A stretch of DNA of 11,637 nucleotides from Fidelibacterota bacterium (lineage in GTDB: Bacteria > Bipolaricaulota > Bipolaricaulia > Bipolaricaulales > Bipolaricaulaceae), in the NCBI GenBank assembly GCA_024277405.1, contig JAJRVI010000177.1, positions 1 to 11,637 of the forward strand. Direction: 5' to 3'. The translations under genes were made by a program, and so were the position numbers. Of the stretch, positions 6,522 to 11,637 are shown one piece after another; position 1 is the first letter of the stretch; every line of letters starts with the position of its first letter. The notes beneath the pieces were generated by a model. It made no database searches. It saw only the letters and a list, made by a program, of their open reading frames with translations, and was not told where the DNA came from.

Positions 6522-7343
6522 GTGCGTAAACGGAACATCCTCGCGAAATCTATCGCCCTCAGCATCGCGGTTATCTGGGCGCTTCCCTTCATCGGGATCG
6601 TGATGACCGCCCTGCGGCCCTCGCGGGAAGTTCTGTACGGGTGGTGGTATCCACCGTTTCATTTTTCCATCAAGAACTTCGTCAACGCATGGACGCACCC
6701 CACAGCTGCCCTGGGGATGGGGCTCCGGAACTCGCTTCAGGTGGCCATCGGGGCCACCTTACTTCCCACCTTCGTCGCCTCGTTGATGGCCTATGGGCTG
6801 GGCCGGCTGCGCTTCCCCGGACGGGGGCCGCTCCTCATGTTGATCGGGTTGCTCCTCGCGCTCCCCCAGCAGATGATCGCCTGGCCCCTCTTCCGTCAGA
6901 TGCACGCGCTGAGGCTCCTCAACAGCCTCACCGGGCTGGTCCTCGCCCACAGCGCCTGGGGTCTCCCCTGGATGGTGTTCTTCCTGCGGGGATATATCGA
7001 GACCCTGCCGGTGGAGCTCGAGGAGGCGGCCCGGATCGACGGGGCCGGGCGGCTGAAGACCTTCCTCTACGTGATCTTCCCCCTGATGCTGCCCGCCCTG
7101 GCGTCGGTGATGGTCCTCCAGTTCACCTGGGTGTGGAACGATTTCTTCCTCGCCCTGATCCTCATCTTCGATCCCAACCGCATGGTCCTCACCCAGCGTA
7201 TACCCCTGCTTCGGGGACAGTACCACGTGGATTGGGGCCTATTGAGTGCTGGGGCACTGATCACGATGTTGGTACCATTGCTGGTCTTTATCTTCCTGCA
7301 GCGCTACTTCGTGCGCGGATTGATCGGCGGCGCGGTCAAATAG
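6522..7343 (+). CDS. Sugar ABC transporter permease, MalG type
   Basis: 273 residues, the usual MalG length. Hydrophobic segments at about 8-30, 70-92, 103-122, 136-155, 186-208 and 240-260. The EAA loop is at about 163-190 (PVELEEAARIDGAGRLKTF...FPLMLP). The C-terminus (QRYFVRGLIGGAVK) is typical of MalG-type subunits. It forms the membrane channel with the MalF-type subunit, which ends 2 nt before this start. No ATPase gene follows, so a shared sugar-transport ATPase coded elsewhere (MsmX/MalK type) is implied. Confidence 0.93.
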   Translation: MRKRNILAKSIALSIAVIWALPFIGIVMTALRPSREVLYGWWYPPFHFSIKNFVNAWTHPTAALGMGLRNSLQVAIGATLLPTFVASLMAYGLGRLRFPGRGPLLMLIGLLLALPQQMIAWPLFRQMHALRLLNSLTGLVLAHSAWGLPWMVFFLRGYIETLPVELEEAARIDGAGRLKTFLYVIFPLMLPALASVMVLQFTWVWNDFFLALILIFDPNRMVLTQRIPLLRGQYHVDWGLLSAGALITMLVPLLVFIFLQRYFVRGLIGGAVK

Positions 7344-7380
7344 GGACGACGCCGGACCGTCGGAAACCCGAGGAGGTGCA

Positions 7381-8574
7381 ATGATCGAGCGTTACATAAC
7401 GCATGCCGGTGCGGAAGCGATCGCCGAGATCGTCTCCCTGGCCCGTGGGTTGCAGGGCCTGCGGGTGCTGCACGTGAACTCCACCTATCACGGCGGTGGC
7501 GTGGCGGGGATGCTCCGGAGCCTCGTGCCCCTGATGAACGACGTGGGACTGGACGCCGATTGGGTTGTGCTCTTCGGCGAGCCGAAGCTCTTCGCGGCGA
7601 CGAAGAAGTTCCACAACGCCCTGCAAGGGGAGGAGGTCTTTCCCGGCGAGGAGGAGCTCGCCACCTATTTCCGGGTCAACGAGTTCTTCGCGCGCTACTC
7701 ACCGTTCGATCACGACGTGGTGATCATCCACGATCCCCAGCCCCTGCCGGCCATCGCCTCCCGGGAGAAGCGCGAGCCCTGGGTATGGCGGTGCCACATC
7801 GACCTCTCCGCGCCGAACGCGCGCGTTTGGGAACTGCTCAAGCCCTATATCCTGCGCTACGACGCGGTGGTGGTCTCCTCGGAGGCATTTCGCAAGGCGG
7901 ACCTCCCCACCGAGACCTTCATCATCCCCCCGGCCATCGACCCCTTCTCCCCCATAAATCGCGAGCTGCCTCAGGAAGAGGTGGAAAGGAAGCTCGCCCA
8001 ATACGGGATCCCCCTCGATAAGCCCCTGATCGTCCAGGTATCCCGGTTCGACAAGTGGAAGGACCCCCTGGGTGTGCTGGAGGTCTACCGCCGGGTCCGG
8101 GAGGGGACCGAGGCCCGACTTGTCATGCTGGGGAACATGGCGGGAGACGACCCCGAGGGTCCGGAGATCTTCGACCGGGTGAGGGAGGGGGCCGCGACGC
8201 TCCCCGATGTGCACCTCATCACCGAGACGGACGAGCTGTTGGTGAACGCCCTCCAGCGCGCGGCGGCGGTGGTGTTGCAGCTTTCCACCCGGGAGGGCTT
8301 CGGGTTGACCGTCTCCGAGGCCCTGTGGAAGGGGACCCCGGTGGTGGCCACCGCGGTGGGAGGGATCCCCCTGCAGGTGAGGGATGGGGAGACCGGCTTC
8401 TTGGTGGCACCTGGCGACTACGACGCCGCGGCGGAACGGGTCCTCTCCCTCCTGCGGGATCCGGGCCTCCGGGCGCGCATGGGGGAGGCCGGGAGGGCGC
8501 ACGTGCGGGAGAACTTCCTGGTCACGCGTCTCCTCAGGGATTGGCTCTCCCTGATAGGAGAACTTCTGGGCTGA
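7381..8574 (+). CDS. treT: Trehalose glycosyltransferring synthase (TreT), GT4 family
   Basis: 397-residue retaining GT-B glycosyltransferase, close to the usual TreT length of ~410. TreT interconverts NDP-glucose plus glucose with trehalose plus NDP in the cytoplasm. TreT-like motifs: HVNSTYHGGGVAGML (31-45), IIHDPQPLP (115-123), WRCHIDLS (136-143), VSRFDKWKDPLGV (220-232, with Arg222 and Lys227 as likely phosphate contacts) and STREGFGLTVSEALWKGTPV (302-321), holding the GT4 E-x7-E pair Glu305/Glu313. AGGAGG at 7371-7376 sets the start. It lies 37 nt after the MalG-type permease, as treT does in the Thermococcus trehalose/maltose transport operon, so degradation of imported trehalose to NDP-glucose and glucose is likely. 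A plain GT4 sucrose- or trehalose-phosphate-type enzyme is the alternative, but the N-terminal motifs favour TreT. Confidence 0.88.
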   Translation: MIERYITHAGAEAIAEIVSLARGLQGLRVLHVNSTYHGGGVAGMLRSLVPLMNDVGLDADWVVLFGEPKLFAATKKFHNALQGEEVFPGEEELATYFRVNEFFARYSPFDHDVVIIHDPQPLPAIASREKREPWVWRCHIDLSAPNARVWELLKPYILRYDAVVVSSEAFRKADLPTETFIIPPAIDPFSPINRELPQEEVERKLAQYGIPLDKPLIVQVSRFDKWKDPLGVLEVYRRVREGTEARLVMLGNMAGDDPEGPEIFDRVREGAATLPDVHLITETDELLVNALQRAAAVVLQLSTREGFGLTVSEALWKGTPVVATAVGGIPLQVRDGETGFLVAPGDYDAAAERVLSLLRDPGLRARMGEAGRAHVRENFLVTRLLRDWLSLIGELLG

Positions 8575-8615
8575 GCCTCGCGAGAGGTCTCGCTCCCTTA
8601 ACCGTTGGACAGGAC

Positions 8616-8632
8616 TGAATGATGATCATTCA
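8616..8632. promoter_or_regulatory. Perfect 17-bp palindrome, candidate operator of the ferredoxin-oxidoreductase operon
   Basis: TGAATGATGATCATTCA: two perfect 8-bp arms about a central G, in a lower-GC 126-bp gap. A third, imperfect half-site (TGAATGGAT, 8638-8646) starts 22 bp from the first, about two helical turns. The size suits a dimeric repressor or activator. It faintly resembles a Fur-type box, but the regulator cannot be named. It lies 69 bp before the ferredoxin start; the previous gene ends 41 bp upstream, with only a short 5-6 bp hairpin (8580-8593, no T-tract) between. Confidence 0.55.
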
Positions 8633-8664
8633 AGGCATGAATGGATTGCAGGTTTATTGAAATT

Positions 8665-8692
8665 TTGCGCGCCCGGGGGGCGGTTGTAAAGT
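8665..8692 (+). promoter_or_regulatory. Weak candidate promoter next to the ferredoxin start
   Basis: TTGCGC (8665-8670), 16 nt, then TAAAGT (8687-8692), three and four matches of six to the -35 and -10 consensus. The -10-like box ends 8 nt before ATG 8701, much as the ROK promoter abuts its gene. Support is weak without expression data. Confidence 0.25.
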
Positions 8693-8700
8693 GAAAACCG

Positions 8701-9108
8701 ATGGCGAAGCGACTCTCGGTGGTGGACGTGGATCGGTGCGTGGACTGCCTCCTGTGCGCGTTCGCCTGCGCGCGGCGGTTCGGGGAGGGGGGCCTGGCCC
8801 GCTCGGCCATCGCCGTGCGCTCGGTGGGCGTGATGGAGCGGGGGTTCGTGGTGGTCGTCTGCCGGGCCTGCGAGGATCCCTCCTGCCTCGCCGCCTGCCC
8901 CGTGGACGCCATCCGCAAGGCCGAGGTGGGGGTGCGGGTGGACCTGGGGGAATGCATCGGCTGCGGGATGTGCGTCCGCGCGTGTCCCATCGGGGCCGTG
9001 TTCTGGGACGAGGAGCGGGGGAAGCCCGTGATCTGCCGGCACTGCGGCCTCTGCGCCCAGTTCTGCCCCCACGGGGTGCTCGCCTACGAGGAGGTGGCCG
9101 GTGGATAG
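8701..9108 (+). CDS. Four-cluster [4Fe-4S] ferredoxin (HycB-like electron-transfer subunit)
   Basis: 135 residues with exactly 16 Cys in four groups: 13/16/19/23, 54/57/62/66, 85/88/91/95 and 112/115/118/122. The second has the CxxCxxxxCxxxC spacing seen in HycB/DmsB-type subunits; the others are CxxCxxCxxxC. Four [4Fe-4S] clusters are expected. The gene overlaps the oxidoreductase gene by 8 nt, so it is very probably its electron-transfer partner, like AorA of the Aromatoleum aldehyde oxidoreductase or the small WOR5 subunit of Pyrococcus. No signal peptide, so cytoplasmic. No Shine-Dalgarno lies at a useful distance from ATG 8701; the nearest G-rich stretch is about 17 nt away. The next in-frame GTG codons (8719, 8722) have none either. 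Confidence 0.9.
   Translation: MAKRLSVVDVDRCVDCLLCAFACARRFGEGGLARSAIAVRSVGVMERGFVVVVCRACEDPSCLAACPVDAIRKAEVGVRVDLGECIGCGMCVRACPIGAVFWDEERGKPVICRHCGLCAQFCPHGVLAYEEVAGG
9088..9094 (+). promoter_or_regulatory. Ribosome binding site that selects GTG 9101
   Basis: GAGGAGG near the end of the ferredoxin gene, 6 nt before GTG 9101. It fixes the oxidoreductase start inside the ferredoxin coding end and implies coupled translation of the two subunits. Confidence 0.75.
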
Positions 9109-10861
9109 GCAGCTCACGCGGGTCCTGTTCATCGATCTCTCGGCCCACCGCCACTGGGTGGAGGAACGCCCCGAGCTCTTTCAAAAGCGCCTAGGGGGGA
9201 CCGGTGCCGCCATCGAGCTCCTCCAGGAGCACTGCCCCCCGGGGGCCGATCCCCTCTCCCCGGAGAACCCCATCGTGCTGGCGGTGGGGCCGCTGACCTC
9301 TCTTTTCCCCCTGGCCTCGAAGACGGTGGCCATGTTCAAGTCCCCCCACACCGGCAACCTGGGTGAGTCCCACTGCGGCGGGCGCTCGGCGGTGGCCCTC
9401 AGGCTCGCGGGGTACGGCGCGGTGGTGATCACCGGGCGGAGCGACATCCCCGTTTACATCGTGATCGAAGGGGACAAAGTCCACTTCCGGGACGCCCGGG
9501 CCCTCTGGGGCCTGTCATCGTCCTTCACCGTGGGGCGGATCATCCGCGAGCGGGAGGGCGGGGCCGGGACCCGGACCATCCTCCGGATCGGGGTGGCGGG
9601 GGAGAGGCTGGTGACCTACGCCAGCGTGGTGGCCGAGAGCTACCGCCATTTCGGCCGGCTGGGCCTGGGAGCCGTCTTCGGGGCCAAGAAGCTGAAGGCG
9701 GTGGTCATCATCGGCAAAGGGCGCGTCCCCGTCGCGGACAGGGCCGGCTACGCGAAGCTCTACCGCGAGCTCCACGAGCGGGCGGTACGCTCCGAGCTCT
9801 TCAAAAAATACCACGATCTGGGGACGCCGCAGAACGTGCGCCCCCTGAACGCCATCGGCGCCCTCCCCGTCCGCAACCTCGCCGCCGCCCGTTATCCTGG
9901 GGAGCCCCCGTTCACCGGGGAGCGGATGGCGGAGCGATACTTGGGGCGGAGGCTGGCGTGTGCCGGGTGCCCGGTGGCCTGCATCCACCTCGCCGCCCTC
10001 AGGGAGCCGTATCCCGACGAGGCCTTCTTCTACAAGACGACCTTCGTCTCTTACGACTACGAACCCATCTACGCCCTGGGCACGATGCTCGGCGGGGAGG
10101 ACCCCGAGGGGTTCCTGCGGCTCATGGACACCGTGGAGCATCTGGGCCTCGATGCCATGAGCTGCGGGGTGGTCCTCGCCTGGGCCACCGAGGCCTTCGG
10201 GCGGGGGCTCATCACGGAGCGGGATACCGGCGGGCTCGTCCCCCGCTGGGGCGATTACGGGGTGTACGTGGAGATGGCCCGCCGCATCGCCCGCCGGGAG
10301 GGGGAGCTCTACGATCACCTCGCCCGCGGGGTAACGGCGGCCGTGGCCCGCTACGGCGGGGAGGAATTCGCCCTCGCCTTCGGGGGGAACGAGATGGCCG
10401 GCTACCACACCGGCCCCGGCACGTACCTCACCTACCTCATGGGGGCGCGCCACTCCCACCTGGATTCCGCGGGCTACGCCCTGGACCAGGCCGATCTGCG
10501 GGAAGGTAAAAGTAGATCTCCCGAGGAACTCGCCCGGGCTTTGTTCGCCGAGGAGGCCCGGCGTCAGATCCTCTCATCGTTGGTGGTGTGCTTCTTCGCC
10601 CGGGGCCTTTACGACCTGGGTACCTGTAGCAACTGCCTCTTCGCGCTCGGGATCGAACGGGACGAGGAGGAACTCCGGGTCCTGGGGGAAGATATCCTGC
10701 GGCGCAAGTACGCGTTCAAGCTGCGGGAGGGGTTCGACCCGCGGCGGCTCCAGATCCCCGCCCGCATCGCCGAGACCCCGAGCCCGCACGGCACGATCGA
10801 CCTCGGGTACCTCCGTGAGGCCATCGCCTCCCTGGAAAAGCTCCTCGCGCCCTCAGAGTAA
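9101..10861 (+). CDS. Aldehyde:ferredoxin oxidoreductase family protein (tungsten-pterin enzyme)
   Basis: 586 residues, slightly short for the family (~600-650). AOR enzymes oxidise aldehydes to acids, or run in reverse, with a tungsten-bispterin and one [4Fe-4S] cluster. The N-terminal domain (1-205) has the pterin-binding landmarks LGGTGAA (31-37), SPHTGNLGESHCGGRSAVAL (81-100) and RHFGRLGLGAVFGAKKLKAV (182-201). Cluster ligands are Cys287, Cys290 and Cys294 (CAGCPVAC) plus Cys509 in YDLGTC; an extra Cys512 lies close by. YEPIYALGTMLG (320-331) is the family's conserved Glu region. The end (GFDPRRLQIPAR) matches the family C-terminus. The overlapping ferredoxin gene suggests a two-subunit enzyme. 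No FAD-subunit, pterin-biosynthesis or tungstate-transport gene is in view. Its aldehyde substrate is unknown. The stop overlaps the convergent IadA gene end. Confidence 0.92.
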   Translation: MDRQLTRVLFIDLSAHRHWVEERPELFQKRLGGTGAAIELLQEHCPPGADPLSPENPIVLAVGPLTSLFPLASKTVAMFKSPHTGNLGESHCGGRSAVALRLAGYGAVVITGRSDIPVYIVIEGDKVHFRDARALWGLSSSFTVGRIIREREGGAGTRTILRIGVAGERLVTYASVVAESYRHFGRLGLGAVFGAKKLKAVVIIGKGRVPVADRAGYAKLYRELHERAVRSELFKKYHDLGTPQNVRPLNAIGALPVRNLAAARYPGEPPFTGERMAERYLGRRLACAGCPVACIHLAALREPYPDEAFFYKTTFVSYDYEPIYALGTMLGGEDPEGFLRLMDTVEHLGLDAMSCGVVLAWATEAFGRGLITERDTGGLVPRWGDYGVYVEMARRIARREGELYDHLARGVTAAVARYGGEEFALAFGGNEMAGYHTGPGTYLTYLMGARHSHLDSAGYALDQADLREGKSRSPEELARALFAEEARRQILSSLVVCFFARGLYDLGTCSNCLFALGIERDEEELRVLGEDILRRKYAFKLREGFDPRRLQIPARIAETPSPHGTIDLGYLREAIASLEKLLAPSE

Positions 10862-11637
10862 CCGCACTCCGTGGGCGTAGACCCCTTCGATGGCGAACTC
10901 GTCTCCGAGGACGAGGAGGTCCGCGTCATATCCGACCTCCAGCTTCCCCTTTCCCGGGATCCCCAAGATCCGGGCAGGGTTTTCCGTAACCAGGGGGAGA
11001 AGGCGTTCCAGGGGGTATCCGCCCTTGGCGTGGAGGTAGCGCACCGCCCCCCACAGGGTCTCGACGCCGAAGTAATCGTAGGCCACCAGGTTACCGTTTC
11101 TGTCGAACCGGGGCCGGCTCCCCCCGCCGTCGGAGCTCATGGTCACCCTCCCCCAGTCGACCCCTGCCCTCTCCAGCTCGAGGAAGGCCCGTTCCAACCC
11201 CTGGAGGAGATCAGCCGGAGGGGCGGTGATGTCGAAGGAGCCGCCGCGCCGGGCCCAGTCAGCCGCTTGGGCGAGGATCTCGGCGGAGCGGCCCACGTGG
11301 GTGGGGTGGAACTGGGAGATGGGGATATCCCCGTCGTCCACGGCGCGGAACAGGGGCTCGAGCCCCCGCCTCCCGCCCCCGACGTGTACGTGCACGATGC
11401 CCCGCTTGCCGGCGAGCATTCCCCCGATGCGGGCCTCGGCGGCGATCCCCAGTAGCTCCCGGGGGCCGGGCTGGGAGGAGCGGTGGTCGGAGATCGCGAC
11501 CTTGACCCCCAGGACCTCGGGGATGAGGACGAGGTCCCGGGCCACCGAGCCGGTGAGGGTGACCGGGGGGAGGGTGTAGGAGCCGGTGTAGACGTAGGCG
11601 GTGAGCCCCCGTGCCTGCAGGCCCCGAGCCGCGGCGA
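10853..11637 (-). CDS. iadA: Isoaspartyl dipeptidase (5' partial)
   Basis: About 261 C-terminal residues of a ~390-residue metal-dependent amidohydrolase; the reading frame runs off the right edge, so the start is missing and the GTG at 11545 is internal. The enzyme splits isoaspartyl (beta-aspartyl) dipeptides left from damaged proteins. Numbered from the codon at 11545: GVKVAISDHRS holds the carbamylated bridging Lys (15) and the substrate-binding Arg (22); VHVHVGG (His54) and PTHVGR (His83) supply metal ligands; SSDGGGS holds the catalytic Asp (139). Upstream of that codon, YVYTGSYTLPPVTLTGS matches the E. coli IadA region around its active-site Tyr. The first metal-binding HxH pair lies outside the window. 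The C-terminus (GYDADLLVLGD) is typical of amidohydrolases. It converges on the oxidoreductase gene with a 9-bp overlap and has no evident functional link to it. Confidence 0.92.
   Translation of the reverse strand, partial: AAARGLQARGLTAYVYTGSYTLPPVTLTGSVARDLVLIPEVLGVKVAISDHRSSQPGPRELLGIAAEARIGGMLAGKRGIVHVHVGGGRRGLEPLFRAVDDGDIPISQFHPTHVGRSAEILAQAADWARRGGSFDITAPPADLLQGLERAFLELERAGVDWGRVTMSSDGGGSRPRFDRNGNLVAYDYFGVETLWGAVRYLHAKGGYPLERLLPLVTENPARILGIPGKGKLEVGYDADLLVLGDEFAIEGVYAHGVRLL

Noticed and set aside
7347..7362. CGACG...CGTCG inverted repeat between the MalG-type permease and treT
   Set aside because: Only 5 bp with a 6-nt loop and no T-tract; expected by chance in GC-rich DNA, and the 37-nt gap looks like an ordinary intra-operon spacer.
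8580..8593. GCGAGA-GG-TCTCGC inverted repeat just after treT
   Set aside because: Position fits a terminator, but the stem is 5-6 bp without a T-tract, so I did not call it as one.
8605..8633. TTGGAC with ATTCAA 17 nt on as a promoter overlapping the palindrome
   Set aside because: The -10 match is poor, so there is no real support beyond proximity to the palindrome.
9515..10459. 314-codon open frame on the minus strand
   Set aside because: Antisense shadow of the oxidoreductase gene; composition is skewed and no family is recognisable.
10871..11455. Plus-strand open frame of 194 codons at the right end
   Set aside because: Lies antisense to iadA, whose active-site motifs are clear on the minus strand.
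1..11637. CRISPR array, tRNA/rRNA genes, insertion sequences, defence islands
   Set aside because: No short regularly spaced direct repeats, cloverleaf-like sequence, transposase motifs or known defence-protein motifs were seen; nearly all DNA is taken by metabolic, transport and surface genes.

Overview
The window is GC-rich, gene-dense bacterial chromosome. It holds nine protein-coding genes (the first and last cut by the window edges) in four transcription blocks, with no RNA genes, insertion sequences or CRISPR array that I can see. The gene content suggests an anaerobic, probably thermophilic bacterium with two membranes: a PorV-type outer-membrane protein, a secreted PKD protein with a Por/FlgD-like C-terminal domain, a tungsten aldehyde:ferredoxin oxidoreductase with its own four-cluster ferredoxin, and a TreT-type trehalose glycosyltransferase. 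A deep-branching lineage such as Bipolaricaulota (OP1/Acetothermia) would fit, but this is inference from gene content and base composition only.

Block 1 (2-3135, +) is a surface or secretion pair. A large repeat protein (three ~149-residue repeats, three PKD domains, one C-terminal sorting-like domain) is followed directly by a PorV/UPF0164-family outer-membrane protein. A 17-bp GC-rich hairpin closes the block.

Block 2 (3225-8574, +) is a sugar operon driven by one near-consensus promoter: a ROK-family regulator, a periplasmic sugar-binding protein, two CUT1-type permeases and TreT. The layout recalls the trehalose/maltose uptake cluster of Thermococcales, with ROK in place of TrmB and without the ATPase. 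The likely logic is import of trehalose or a related disaccharide, conversion by TreT to NDP-glucose plus glucose, and sensing by ROK. Two regulatory details stand out. The regulator's promoter abuts its start codon, implying a leaderless mRNA. A textbook intrinsic terminator lies just after the binding-protein gene but inside the only plausible 5' coding region of the first permease gene.

Block 3 (8616-10861, +) is a 16-cysteine ferredoxin overlapping an aldehyde:ferredoxin oxidoreductase gene. A perfect 17-bp palindrome precedes it. Block 4 (10853-11637, -) is the C-terminal two thirds of isoaspartyl dipeptidase (IadA), converging on the oxidoreductase with a 9-bp overlap of coding ends.

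The strongest candidates for something new are the terminator embedded in a coding region, the repeat-protein/PorV pair, and the palindrome upstream of the ferredoxin-oxidoreductase pair.
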